Shown in pieces: positions 8,141 to 16,729 of a DNA stretch of 64,000 nt (the first letter of the stretch is position 1; every line of letters starts with the position of its first letter). Source of the DNA: Sinanaerobacter sp. ZZT-01. GTDB taxonomy: Bacteria > Bacillota > Clostridia > Peptostreptococcales > Anaerovoracaceae. The position numbers were made by a program, and so were the translations under genes. Where the stretch lies: positions 2,604,001 to 2,668,000 of the forward strand of contig NZ_CP141728.1 in NCBI RefSeq assembly GCF_035621135.1, given 5' to 3'. The notes under the pieces are model-generated. The model had not been told where the DNA came from and did no database searches. It saw only the letters and a program-made list of their open reading frames with translations.

Positions 8141-9622
8141 TTGAGTGAAAATAAAGAGAGAACAAATGAAATTGAGATAAATGATGCTTGGTCGGATATG
8201 GCGAAAGACTTTGCGAGCAAGCATGGCAGAAGGATCCTGATTGGTATCAAAACCTTGGGATGCAAGGTGAATCAATATGAAACGCAGGCTTTAAAAGAAA
8301 AATTTACAGACCTAGGATATGAGATTGTCGAAGATACCGAATTTGCGGATGTGTATGTAATCAATACCTGCACAGTAACGGGCCTTGCAGACCGAAAGTC
8401 ACGGCAGTACATTCGTCGGGTAAAACGCATCAATCCGCACTGCATTACTGCGGTGATCGGCTGTTATGCGCAAGTCAATCCGGAGGAAGTCGGAGCCATT
8501 TCCGGCGTTGATATTGTAGCGGGTACTAATGAGAAAAATAAGCTTCCGCTTTATGTGGAAGAAGCGATGGAACAGAAAAGCACTGCTCCCATTTATCATG
8601 TCAAGGATTATCATGATCTTTGCGAGTACGATGAAACCGGAAGCATCACTTCCATGGAGTCACGCACAAGGGCATTCATAAAAATTCAGGAAGGGTGCAA
8701 CCGTTTTTGTTCTTATTGTGTCATACCTTATGCAAGAGGTGCGGTGCGAAGCCGTACAAAGGAAGAAATCCTTGCAGAGGCACAAAGCTTACTGAACCAG
8801 GGATTTAAAGAGCTCGTACTAACTGGAATCAATACCGCATTGTACGGAAGCGAGCCGGGATTCGTTTCAGAGGAAGAGTTTGTTACGGATCATGAGGGCT
8901 GCAAAAGAAAGCTTTACGGTGTAGAGATTGTGATAAAGGCATTAAATGAATTGCCGGGTCATTTTCGAATTCGCCTCAGCTCACTGGAACCAACGGTGGT
9001 CAATGCAGAATACGTAAAGCATTTATTGAATTACAAGAAGCTTTGCCATCACTTCCATCTGTCCATTCAGAGCGGGAGCAACGAGGTGCTTAATAAGATG
9101 AATCGCAATTACAGCAGAGAAGACTATTATAAAATGGTAGAAGAACTGCGGAAAACAGATCCGGGCTTTGGATTTTCTACGGATATCATTGTGGGATTTC
9201 CGGGAGAGACGGAGCGTGATTTTCGAGATAGTGCAGACATGGTTGAGAAAGTACATTTTTGTAAGGTACATGTTTTTAAATATTCAAAGCGTCCGATGAC
9301 GAAGGCTGCACAGATGAAAGGACATCTACCGCCGGAAGTAAAAAGTAAACGAAGTGAAGAGCTGATACGGATTGCTGAATCTACAGCACGGGAATTTTAT
9401 ACTTCTCTATCCGGCAGCCGACGGATGGTTTTATTTGAGGAATATAATCCGGAAACAGGGTATTACAGGGGACATAGCGATAATTTTATAGAAGTATTCT
9501 GCAAGAGTGAACAGGACATTTCCGATTCCTTTGCATGGGTGAGCCTAGAACGCCCTTATCGTTCTGGCATGCTTGGGATTTTAGAGCAGGATTCTGTTTT
9601 AAACCCGGTTGACTTTTTTTAA
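8141..9622 (+). CDS. mtaB: tRNA t6A37 methylthiotransferase MtaB
   Basis: Radical-SAM enzyme that converts t6A37 to ms2t6A37 in tRNAs reading ANN codons. An N-terminal MTTase domain starts at IKTLGCKVNQYET with its first cluster cysteines. The radical-SAM motif CNRFCSYC lies near residue 187, and a TRAM-like end covers the last 60 residues. I prefer TTG 8141 because GGAGGA lies 7 bases before it. ATG 8126 is in frame but has no ribosome site and itself overlaps that GGAGGA. Either way the protein has about 30 acidic residues before the first conserved strand and a short insertion near FVSEEEFVTDHEGC, making it longer (493) than the usual 430-450. Confidence 0.93.
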   Translation: MSENKERTNEIEINDAWSDMAKDFASKHGRRILIGIKTLGCKVNQYETQALKEKFTDLGYEIVEDTEFADVYVINTCTVTGLADRKSRQYIRRVKRINPHCITAVIGCYAQVNPEEVGAISGVDIVAGTNEKNKLPLYVEEAMEQKSTAPIYHVKDYHDLCEYDETGSITSMESRTRAFIKIQEGCNRFCSYCVIPYARGAVRSRTKEEILAEAQSLLNQGFKELVLTGINTALYGSEPGFVSEEEFVTDHEGCKRKLYGVEIVIKALNELPGHFRIRLSSLEPTVVNAEYVKHLLNYKKLCHHFHLSIQSGSNEVLNKMNRNYSREDYYKMVEELRKTDPGFGFSTDIIVGFPGETERDFRDSADMVEKVHFCKVHVFKYSKRPMTKAAQMKGHLPPEVKSKRSEELIRIAESTAREFYTSLSGSRRMVLFEEYNPETGYYRGHSDNFIEVFCKSEQDISDSFAWVSLERPYRSGMLGILEQDSVLNPVDFF

Positions 9623-9636
9623 TACTGTGTTATGAT
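9609..9636 (+). promoter_or_regulatory. Candidate sigma-A promoter for the HIT gene
   Basis: TTGACT, a 16-base spacer, then TATGAT. The -35 overlaps the last codons of mtaB, and the start codon of the HIT gene follows about 58 bases downstream. Confidence 0.5.
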
Positions 9637-9693
9637 AGGAACCATAGTCAAATCCTTTTTAAGGAATTTGATCGAATAAGCAAGGAATAGGAG

Positions 9694-10047
9694 ATGGAAA
9701 ACGACATGTCGGATTGTATTTTTTGCAAGATTGCAAATAAAGAAATTCCGTCGAATATGGTATATGAGGATGATGTGATTGCCGTATTTCACGATTTAGA
9801 GCCTCAAGCACCGGTTCATGTTTTACTGGTACCAAAGAAACATATTGCATCGCTTGATGCCGCAGAGTTTGAGGATATGGAAGCGATGGGGTGGTTGCTG
9901 CATAAGGTAAAAGATGTGGCCAAGCTTTTGAATCTTGAAAATGGATATCGTTTGGTTTGCAATTGCGGAGAGGACGGATTGCAGACGGTACCGCATTTAC
10001 ATTTTCACCTTTTAGGTAAACGCAAGATGACCTGGCCTCCAGGTTGA
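9694..10047 (+). CDS. HIT-family nucleotide-binding hydrolase (histidine triad)
   Basis: Small cytoplasmic nucleotide hydrolase/transferase of the HINT branch, acting on adenosine phosphoramidates or similar nucleotides. It has the typical DCIFCKIANKEIPS N-terminus with the CxxC pair, the APVHVLLVPKKHI strand, and the catalytic triad in PHLHFHLLG near the C-terminus. The length of 117 residues is normal for HinT. Two starts are possible, ATG 9694 (AAGGAA about 6 bases upstream) and ATG 9706 (MSDCIF). It sits between mtaB and rpsU, a common position in Clostridia. Confidence 0.93.
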   Translation: MENDMSDCIFCKIANKEIPSNMVYEDDVIAVFHDLEPQAPVHVLLVPKKHIASLDAAEFEDMEAMGWLLHKVKDVAKLLNLENGYRLVCNCGEDGLQTVPHLHFHLLGKRKMTWPPG

Positions 10048-10101
10048 TAAATGATGCAGAGTTCAAGTGTTTATGGGAAAAAATCTTTCTATAAAAAGAA
10101 C

Positions 10102-10130
10102 TTGATTCTTTCTGTGAAAAAATGTATAAT
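10102..10130 (+). promoter_or_regulatory. Sigma-A promoter for rpsU-yqeY
   Basis: TTGATT, exactly 17 bases, then TATAAT. The ATG of rpsU is about 75 bases downstream. Confidence 0.75.
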
Positions 10131-10204
10131 ATTTATGTTATAGACTGACCCGTTTGGATAAGCATCTATGTGATTTCAGGATATGGAGGGAGGGGAATGA
10201 ATAT

Positions 10205-10384
10205 ATGGCACAAGTAGTTGTAAGAGAAAACGAAAGCTTGGAAAGCGCATTAAAAAGATTTAAGCGGTCTTGCGCAAGAGATGGAGTAATGTCCGAATTG
10301 CGTAAGAGAGAGCATTACGAAAAGCCAAGTGTAAAAAGAAAGAAAAAGTCAGAAGCCGCAAGGAAAAAGGCTAAAAAGTTCTAA
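10205..10384 (+). CDS. rpsU: 30S ribosomal protein S21
   Basis: 59-residue basic ribosomal protein of the 30S platform near the anti-Shine-Dalgarno region. It starts [19 protein letters not shown] and ends in a lysine/arginine-rich tail ([17 protein letters not shown]), exactly the family form. I chose ATG 10205 because a purine-rich GGAGGGAGGGG block precedes it. An upstream in-frame extension would add 17 residues foreign to S21. It is co-transcribed with yqeY 19 bases downstream and has its own promoter. Confidence 0.97.
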   Translation: MAQVVVRENESLESALKRFKRSCARDGVMSELRKREHYEKPSVKRKKKSEAARKKAKKF

Positions 10385-10403
10385 CACAAAAGAGGTGTAG
10401 ACT

Positions 10404-10850
10404 ATGTCTATAAAAGATCAATTATTGCTCGACTTCAAAGAGTCTATGAAGGCTCATAATGGAGTGAGGAAAAATACCATAAATTTAGCTCGTGCTGCCA
10501 TTAAGCAGTATGAGGTTGATAACCGAAAAGAACTTGACGATCAAGGTATTATTGAAATCTTGACCAAACAAGTAAAAATGAGAAAAGATGCCCTCTCTGA
10601 TTTTGAAAAAGCGGGAAGAACGGATCTGTCAGAGTCTTATAACGAAGAAATCAAGATTTTAATGGAATACTTACCGGCACAGCTTACACAAGCTGAGATT
10701 TTTGAGATTATCAAACAAACGGCAGAAGATTTAAAAATCGAAGCTGACCGAAAAAACTTTGGTAAATTAATCGGAGCAGTTATGGGTAGAGTCAAAGGTA
10801 GAGCCGATGGCGGCGATGTTAAAAAACAAATTGAAGATTTTCTGAAATAG
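10404..10850 (+). CDS. yqeY: GatB/YqeY domain protein
   Basis: 148-residue cytoplasmic protein of the YqeY family, whose fold matches the tRNA-binding tail of the GatB amidotransferase subunit. Visible family elements are the LLLDFKESMKAHNGVRKNTINLARAAIK N-terminal helix region and the MGRVKGRADGGDVKKQIEDFLK end, with a conserved LPAQLT in the middle. It probably binds tRNA, but its precise role is unsettled in the family. It follows rpsU in the conserved order and is closed by a strong terminator. Confidence 0.93.
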   Translation: MSIKDQLLLDFKESMKAHNGVRKNTINLARAAIKQYEVDNRKELDDQGIIEILTKQVKMRKDALSDFEKAGRTDLSESYNEEIKILMEYLPAQLTQAEIFEIIKQTAEDLKIEADRKNFGKLIGAVMGRVKGRADGGDVKKQIEDFLK

Positions 10851-10880
10851 AAATCGTTATGACATAGAAGAAATAGAAAT

Positions 10881-10920
10881 AACCTGATGATACATCAGGT
10901 TATTTTTTTTTCTTTTTTTT
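10881..10920 (+). terminator. Intrinsic terminator after yqeY
   Basis: A perfect 9-pair stem AACCTGATG-ATA-CATCAGGTT is followed by long T-runs. Confidence 0.93.
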
Positions 10921-10953
10921 CATAGGATACTAGGAAGGAAGGAGGCCGCAGTT

Positions 10954-11208
10954 ATGAGTTTTCAGGAAGAATTTTTATTTGATTTCAGCTTGCATATGCC
11001 ACGCATTCTGGTTAGCGGAAAGACGGCGGTGGTGGACAATGTAAAAAAAATCGTGATGGTCGGCAATGATGAAATTATTGTTGACTGCGGCAGTCGCTAT
11101 TTGGCGTTGTACGGAACTGAATTAGTCGTAGAGCAGTTGGAGGAAGAACGAATGCTGGTAAACGGAAATCTCACGTCCGTTGAATTTTATGGGGAGAAGA
11201 AAGAATGA
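10954..11208 (+). CDS. yqfC: Sporulation protein YqfC
   Basis: 84-residue YabP/YqfC-family protein, usually expressed in the mother cell during sporulation. It shows the family pattern: two short beta segments (PRILVSGKTAVVDNVKKIV and NDEIIVDCGSRYLALYGTEL), then LTSVEFY near the end. AAGGAGG precedes ATG 10954. The stop overlaps the start of yqfD by four bases (ATGA), so translation is coupled. No clear sigma-E promoter was identified. Confidence 0.92.
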   Translation: MSFQEEFLFDFSLHMPRILVSGKTAVVDNVKKIVMVGNDEIIVDCGSRYLALYGTELVVEQLEEERMLVNGNLTSVEFYGEKKE

Positions 11209-12458
11209 GAAGCAGGGGGAGCTTTTTTGCATATACAAAGGTAATTCGAGTTGAAGGTTTTGAGCAGCAGAAATTGCTGTCGCAGTGTTTGAGAAAAAAG
11301 ATAATATTGCGAAGGATTCGCTTTGAAAACAATTTATCTATGACGATGGAAATTCGTAATCAGGACTGGGATGCATTTCTGGGGATTGTGAAGCGTCGCT
11401 ATCGTGTGACTATTTTGCGGGAAAATGGATATAGACCCCTTATTTTCAGAGCTTTAAAAAGAAAGAGCACGCTGGTAGGGGTTCTTTTATTTCTATTGAT
11501 TTTAATATATCAGGCAAGCTTTATTTCAGAAATTCGTGTGCAGGGCTATGAACGGATTGAAGAAGCGACAATCAGGCAAGCGTTGAAAGAAGTCGGATTT
11601 TATGAAGGATGCAAAAAAAATGTAGATATTAATGAAATTAAAACACAAATGTTTCAAAAATTAGATAATATCTCTTGGATTGGGATAAAATATAATGGAA
11701 GCATGGCAGAGGTTACAATTGTGGAGGGTACAAAGGAAACTGAGCCTGTGGACGCAAGTACACCGGTTAATATCGTCGCTTCGAAAGATGGATATATTGA
11801 GAAGGTGATTGCCAGAGAGGGAACCGTACAAGTTCAGAAGGGAGCATCCGTAAAAAAAGGAGATGTTATCATCAGCGGGGAACAGTTGATAGAAGATAAG
11901 GCATATGCGAACCGTTCAGAAGATGAATTAGTTCGGTATGTTCATGCAAATGGAGAAGTAAAAGCTCGCATATTGTATCGTTTCCAGCGCTACCAAGAAA
12001 AGTATTCCCTTATAAGAAAAGACACAGGAAAGCATTTTTATGGATTCGGCATTCAGATAGGAACCTTTGAATTCAATACTGCAAAATGGTTTTGGCCTTA
12101 CGATTCCTCAAATTATGAAGAAAAGAATGTCATAAACTCAATTCGCCCACTTCCTGTAAAGCTTTCAGTCATTAAATTGTCAGAGGTTGAGCTGTACCGT
12201 AAAAAACGAACCGATGAAGAGATCAAAGAATATGCAAATTTGCAAGTTCGTAGATTCCAAAAAGAAAAAATACCGGAAAAAGCGCAAATTATAAATAATA
12301 GTTTGAAGTTTGAGGAGAAAGAAAATATAATAGAAGTAACTGTAATGCTTCATGCCTTGGAAGAGATTGGATGCGAGGCGCCGATTGTAAAGAAGGAACC
12401 GCAGACAGATGAGCAGGAAGCGGAGGGAGGAATGAATCCGATTGGAGAACCTAATTGA
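11205..12458 (+). CDS. yqfD: Sporulation membrane protein YqfD
   Basis: 417-residue YqfD-family sporulation protein. A soluble N-terminal segment (1-90) is followed by one membrane helix (about residues 92-110, VGVLLFLLILIYQASFI) and a large extracytoplasmic part beginning SEIRVQGYERI, which resembles a POTRA/FtsQ-like strand order. It is translationally coupled to yqfC. The partners act in the mother cell during sporulation in Bacilli, but their biochemical role is not known. The C-terminal tail is acidic and low-complexity. The 3' end overlaps the phoH start by 17 bases. Confidence 0.92.
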   Translation: MRSRGSFFAYTKVIRVEGFEQQKLLSQCLRKKIILRRIRFENNLSMTMEIRNQDWDAFLGIVKRRYRVTILRENGYRPLIFRALKRKSTLVGVLLFLLILIYQASFISEIRVQGYERIEEATIRQALKEVGFYEGCKKNVDINEIKTQMFQKLDNISWIGIKYNGSMAEVTIVEGTKETEPVDASTPVNIVASKDGYIEKVIAREGTVQVQKGASVKKGDVIISGEQLIEDKAYANRSEDELVRYVHANGEVKARILYRFQRYQEKYSLIRKDTGKHFYGFGIQIGTFEFNTAKWFWPYDSSNYEEKNVINSIRPLPVKLSVIKLSEVELYRKKRTDEEIKEYANLQVRRFQKEKIPEKAQIINNSLKFEEKENIIEVTVMLHALEEIGCEAPIVKKEPQTDEQEAEGGMNPIGEPN

Positions 12459-13455
12459 AGAACTTAAGATAAAGATTGGTCATGAACAAGATACGAATGA
12501 ATTGTTTGGAAATCTGGATATTAATTTGAAGATTATCCAGGAAAATTATGAGGTGGATATCGTACAGAGGCAGGATGAGCTGATATTAAAAGGAAAAGAA
12601 GCGTCAAAGGCACAGCAGGTTCTTTTAAATTTAATCTCAATTTTAGAATCCGGCGAGAAACTGGATGAACAGAAGGTGAATTATGTTATCAGCTTGCTTG
12701 AAAGAGGAATTTCGTATCAAGACAGCAAGGTAAATAAGGACACGATTTGTTTTACACATAGAGGAAAGCCGATTAAACCAAAAACTTTAGGACAAACTGC
12801 TTATGCAAAAAGCATGAAAGCAAATGATGTTGTATTTGGAGTCGGACCGGCAGGAACCGGAAAAACATACATGGCAGTTGCTATGGCAATCAATGCATTT
12901 AAAAACAAAGAAGTTGAAAAAATTATTTTAGCAAGACCTGCGGTGGAAGCAGGGGAGAGACTTGGGTTTCTTCCGGGAGACTTACAAGAAAAAGTAGATC
13001 CATATTTACGTCCGCTTTATGACGCTTTATATGATATACTGGGAAGAGATAGTACGCTTCGTTTAAAAGAAAGAGAGACGATTGAAGTGGTACCGCTTGC
13101 ATATATGAGAGGGCGTACACTGGATAATTCTTTTATTATTTTGGATGAAGCGCAAAATACTACAAAAGAACAAATGAAAATGTTCCTAACACGTCTTGGC
13201 TTTGGTTCCAGAGCCGTCATTACCGGAGATGCAACGCAGATTGATTTGCCTCGAGGGAAGCGGTCTGGATTACTGGATGCTATTGAGGTGTTGAAAGAGG
13301 TAGAAGGTATTGAATTTTGTTTTCTGAAGGATGCTGACGTTGTTCGGCATCCATTGGTTCGACGTATTATCAATGCCTACGATGTTTATTCCACAAAGAA
13401 TCCGGAAAAAAATCCGGAGAAAGAGTATGAGGATTCGAATGAATATCATTTTTAG
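12442..13455 (+). CDS. phoH: PhoH family P-loop ATPase
   Basis: 337-residue cytoplasmic ATPase of the PhoH family, thought to act on RNA with YbeY during ribosome maturation. Residues about 1-100 carry the N-terminal RNA-binding-like part. Walker A is GPAGTGKT near residue 135, and Walker B is FIILDEAQN near residue 230. The likely start is TTG 12442, preceded by GGAGGGAGG. It overlaps both yqfD and ybeY, so the cluster is tightly coupled. A membrane HD hydrolase gene (yqfF), common between phoH and ybeY in Bacilli, is absent. Confidence 0.93.
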   Translation: MENLIEELKIKIGHEQDTNELFGNLDINLKIIQENYEVDIVQRQDELILKGKEASKAQQVLLNLISILESGEKLDEQKVNYVISLLERGISYQDSKVNKDTICFTHRGKPIKPKTLGQTAYAKSMKANDVVFGVGPAGTGKTYMAVAMAINAFKNKEVEKIILARPAVEAGERLGFLPGDLQEKVDPYLRPLYDALYDILGRDSTLRLKERETIEVVPLAYMRGRTLDNSFIILDEAQNTTKEQMKMFLTRLGFGSRAVITGDATQIDLPRGKRSGLLDAIEVLKEVEGIEFCFLKDADVVRHPLVRRIINAYDVYSTKNPEKNPEKEYEDSNEYHF

Positions 13456-13891
13456 TGAAGAACGTATGCCTGGTGAAGTGGTTGTAAACCATATGAATCA
13501 AGCGGGTGCTCTTTGTGTTCAAGAAGAAGGTTTGGACCCGCAAACGATAACTGTGAGCGTAACCTTTGTAAGTACTGAAGAAATCAAAGAGCTCAATCGC
13601 GTTTATCGCAATAAGGATGCTGTAACGGATGTTCTATCGTTTCCACAGTTTGAGGATTTAAATGAAGTGAAAGAGGCAGAGGAAGTATGTTTAGGCGATG
13701 TTGTCATCTGTCCGGAACAGGCTTTGCTTCAAGCGGATGAATACGGTCATTCCGGTGAACGGGAACTCGTGTATCTTTTTGTTCACAGCATGTTCCACCT
13801 GTTGGGGTATGACCATATGAACGAAGAAGAAAAAACAGAAATGAGAAAACAAGAAGAAAAAATTATGAATCAAATCGGGCTTGGCCGATAA
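13427..13891 (+). CDS. ybeY: Endoribonuclease YbeY
   Basis: Zinc-dependent rRNA-maturation and ribosome quality-control nuclease. The metal site H-x3-H-x5-H is visible as HSMFHLLGYDHM near residue 116, and the TDVLSFP motif lies upstream. ATG 13427, with GGAGA about 7 bases before it, gives 154 residues, the usual size. A longer in-frame reading inside phoH is out of line with the family. It overlaps phoH by 29 bases. Confidence 0.95.
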   Translation: MRIRMNIIFSEERMPGEVVVNHMNQAGALCVQEEGLDPQTITVSVTFVSTEEIKELNRVYRNKDAVTDVLSFPQFEDLNEVKEAEEVCLGDVVICPEQALLQADEYGHSGERELVYLFVHSMFHLLGYDHMNEEEKTEMRKQEEKIMNQIGLGR

Positions 13892-13931
13892 AATTGAAGA
13901 ATAGGACATAGTGGCTGATTGGAGTAATAAA

Positions 13932-14309
13932 ATGAACGAAAAAGACTTATATCGAAAGGCGAAAGAAGCCTTAGAGCATTCGTATGCTCCGTATTCAAAG
14001 TTTCATGTGGGTGCCGCCTTGCTTACGAGTTCAGGAGAAGTTTTTACGGGAGTTAATGTTGAGAATTCAAGCTTTGGAGGGACGATTTGTGCAGAGCGGA
14101 CGGCATTTGTTAAGGCAATTTCCGAAGGCTTTCGGGATTTTACCGCTCTAGCAGTGACTTCTTCTGAGGGTGAAGTTTCCCCTTGCGGTATTTGCCGCCA
14201 GTTTATGTATGAATTCGGTGATGATTTAAAAATTATAATGGGAGCAGATGAAGAGCATTTGGTTGTTACCAAGATTACGGAGCTATTGCCAAAGGGATTT
14301 CGATTATAA
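13932..14309 (+). CDS. cdd: Cytidine deaminase
   Basis: Homotetrameric zinc enzyme of pyrimidine salvage (cytidine/deoxycytidine to uridine/deoxyuridine). Residues SYAPYSKFHVGAAL form the substrate strand, C-A-E-R carries one zinc cysteine and the catalytic glutamate, and SPCGICRQ supplies the other two cysteines. ATG 13932 has GGAG 7 bases upstream and gives 125 residues. GTG 13911 is in frame but adds nothing conserved. The diacylglycerol kinase gene usually found between ybeY and cdd is missing. Confidence 0.96.
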   Translation: MNEKDLYRKAKEALEHSYAPYSKFHVGAALLTSSGEVFTGVNVENSSFGGTICAERTAFVKAISEGFRDFTALAVTSSEGEVSPCGICRQFMYEFGDDLKIIMGADEEHLVVTKITELLPKGFRL

Positions 14310-14364
14310 TTTTTTGAAAGCGATTTTTTTATAGGCAAAGCATAGTTGAAGATTAGGAGTTGGA

Positions 14365-15258
14365 ATGAAATCAGGATTTGTTGGAATTATTGGAAGGCCG
14401 AATGTTGGAAAGTCTACGCTTTTGAATGCAATTTTAGGAGAAAAAATTGCGATTGCTACAGATAAACCACAGACGACGAGAAATAGCATACGAGGTATTT
14501 TTACTCGAAACAGGGGTGAGGCAGATGACTGCCAGTTGATCTTTATTGACACGCCGGGCATTCATAAGCCAAGGAATAAGCTTGGCGGCTATATGACGGA
14601 AATGGCAGCAAATACGTTGAAAGAAGTGGATGTGATTGTCTTTATTGTAGATGATGCGTTGTCTTCTGGACCGGGGGATACCTATATCCTGGACATGCTG
14701 AAGGAAACAGAGACACCGAAACTGCTAATGATTAATAAAATAGATAAGCTCTCACCAGACGTATTTCGAAGCATTTATGAAGAATATGATAAAACCGGTA
14801 TGTTCGATGGCATTTACGGGGTTTGTGCATTGGAAGGGAAAAATGTAGAGGTACTTTTACAAAAAATTGAGACCTTAGTATCAGAAGGGCCGATGTATTT
14901 CCCGGAGGATATGGTGACGGATCATCCAGAACGTTTCTTGGTCAGCGAGCTGATTCGCGAAAAAGTTCTTTTATATTTAAATGACGAAGTTCCGCACGGA
15001 GTAGCAGTTGAAATTGAAACTTATAAGGAAACGGATAAAATTACGAAAATTGGGGCAGTTATTTATTGTGAGAAAAAATCTCATAAGGGAATTATTATCG
15101 GGAAAGAAGGGAAGAAGCTTAAAGGAATTGGAAAGAGCGCTCGTTTGGAAATAGAAGGACTTCTCGGAACGAAGGTATTTTTAGAACTTTGGGTAAAAGT
15201 AAAAGAAAATTGGAGAGATAACGACTTTATCATCGGTAATTTTGGGTATAAGGAATAG
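14365..15258 (+). CDS. era: GTPase Era
   Basis: Essential GTPase that binds the 3' end of 16S rRNA and assists 30S assembly. G-motifs are in order: GRPNVGKST (G1, about residue 10), DTPGIH (G3), NKID (G4). The C-terminal KH domain has GIIIGKEGKKLK near residue 235. The length of 297 residues is normal. AGGAG lies 8 bases before ATG 14365. The stop is two bases before recO, so the two genes are almost certainly one transcript. Confidence 0.98.
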   Translation: MKSGFVGIIGRPNVGKSTLLNAILGEKIAIATDKPQTTRNSIRGIFTRNRGEADDCQLIFIDTPGIHKPRNKLGGYMTEMAANTLKEVDVIVFIVDDALSSGPGDTYILDMLKETETPKLLMINKIDKLSPDVFRSIYEEYDKTGMFDGIYGVCALEGKNVEVLLQKIETLVSEGPMYFPEDMVTDHPERFLVSELIREKVLLYLNDEVPHGVAVEIETYKETDKITKIGAVIYCEKKSHKGIIIGKEGKKLKGIGKSARLEIEGLLGTKVFLELWVKVKENWRDNDFIIGNFGYKE

Positions 15259-15260
15259 AT

Positions 15261-16019
15261 ATGTACACAGATACGGAAGGAATCATATTCAAGCAAATTA
15301 AAACAGTGTCTGGACGCAGAATGGTGATTTTATTTTCAAAAAAATTTGGAAAAATCAGTGCGGGCACCAGTATTAATGAGAAGGGAAAGGGAAAGTCTGC
15401 TTTGGCGATGCGCCCCTTTACCTATGGGAAGTATGAACTTTATAAAAATCGCGATACTTACCATATCAATGGTGCTGAAGTTATAAAAAGCTATTACCGT
15501 ATTGGTGAAGATATCGAAAAATATATGTGTTGTTCTTATATTTTGGAATTAACGGAACGAGTTTTGGCCGAAGATGCAAAAGCGACGGAAATATTTTATT
15601 TGCTTTTGGATTTTCTTTCTCTTATGGAAGAGAGAAAGAAAAAATTCGAGACATTGGTGCTTGCCTATCAAGTAAAATTATTACAATTATTTGGAAGCAT
15701 GCCCAGAGTCGACGCTTGTGTTCGTTGCGGCAGCAAAGAAAATTTAACAAATTTCAGTATTAAAGACGGAGGCGTTGTTTGTAAGGCATGTCTTTTGCAA
15801 GAGAATGCGAATGATGGATTGATTTATGAATTGAATTTTGCTATAGTAGATATATTGAGATATTTTTTGCAGCATTCTTTAAAAGCATTAAAAAACTTAG
15901 CTTTAGAAGAAGCTGTTCAGGGGCAGCTACAGAAGATTTTAAAGGATTACTTTGCCTATCATTTGGATATTAAAACATTAAAAAGTGAGGGGTTTGTTAT
16001 GGATCTTTCACAAAAATAG
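15261..16019 (+). CDS. recO: DNA repair protein RecO
   Basis: Recombination mediator that loads RecA at gaps with RecR. It has an N-terminal OB fold (residues 1-80, beginning TDTEGIIFKQI) and a C-terminal helical domain carrying a four-cysteine zinc site (CVRCGS and CKAC, about residues 152-175). The length of 252 residues is normal. It is in the conserved era-recO pair. Confidence 0.95.
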   Translation: MYTDTEGIIFKQIKTVSGRRMVILFSKKFGKISAGTSINEKGKGKSALAMRPFTYGKYELYKNRDTYHINGAEVIKSYYRIGEDIEKYMCCSYILELTERVLAEDAKATEIFYLLLDFLSLMEERKKKFETLVLAYQVKLLQLFGSMPRVDACVRCGSKENLTNFSIKDGGVVCKACLLQENANDGLIYELNFAIVDILRYFLQHSLKALKNLALEEAVQGQLQKILKDYFAYHLDIKTLKSEGFVMDLSQK

Positions 16020-16056
16020 TAGAATTTATTTAGGAAAAGAAAAGGTGGTGTTTTTT

Positions 16057-16695
16057 ATGGAAATTACATTAGAAAAGATTGAATTGGTAAAAGACAGAAC
16101 TGGGGTTAGCTACAAAGAGGCGAAAGAGGCATTGGAAGCAGCTGAAGGCAGTGTGGTAGATGCGATTATTAATATCGAAGAATCCATTGATCTCAGCAGT
16201 AAGAGCAAACTTGGCGAACAGGGTGCCGAGATTATCGACTTAATTAAGGATATGGTTCGCAAAGGAAATATTGCAAAGATTATTATCAAAAAAGAAGATG
16301 ATGTATTGTTAAATCTTCCTTTGAATGTAGGGATCATCGGCACGATTATATTCCCTTGGACTGCTGTGTTTGCAACCATTGCAGCATTTGGAACAAAGTG
16401 CCGTATTGAGCTTGTAAAGGACAACGGGGAAGTTGTGAATGTAAGCGGAATGGCAACGGATACTTTTGAAAATATGAAGGAAAAAAGCTCTGTCATTGCA
16501 GATGAAATGAAAGTAAAAGGCACAGATGTCTTCAATAATGTCAAGGAAAAAGCAAACGAAGCTTTACGAAAAAATACTGAGACAGAAGACTTTGAAAAGA
16601 CAGGAGAGGAAGACGATTCCAATTGTACCTGCGGATGCGGTGAGCCAGTTGAAACCTGCGGTTGTGAGAGCAGCTGTAATGACGAAGAAGAGTAA
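16057..16695 (+). CDS. UBA-like / DUF4342 protein with cysteine-rich tail
   Basis: 212 residues from ATG 16057, chosen because AGGTGGTG lies just upstream; longer in-frame readings run back into recO. Residues about 1-48 resemble a UBA/TS-N helical bundle (VSYKEAKEALEAAEGSVVDA). Residues about 75-120 match the DUF4342 type, with a hydrophobic segment LPLNVGIIGTIIFPWTAVF that may cross or touch the membrane. The last 27 residues are acidic and hold eight cysteines (CTCGCGEPVETCGCESSC), consistent with a metal-binding tail. The function is unknown. Its place between recO and glyS is common in Clostridia, but the Cys tail is unusual. Confidence 0.75.
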   Translation: MEITLEKIELVKDRTGVSYKEAKEALEAAEGSVVDAIINIEESIDLSSKSKLGEQGAEIIDLIKDMVRKGNIAKIIIKKEDDVLLNLPLNVGIIGTIIFPWTAVFATIAAFGTKCRIELVKDNGEVVNVSGMATDTFENMKEKSSVIADEMKVKGTDVFNNVKEKANEALRKNTETEDFEKTGEEDDSNCTCGCGEPVETCGCESSCNDEEE

Positions 16696-16729
16696 TACAG
16701 AATAGAAGAAACAGAAATGGTAGGGTGAG

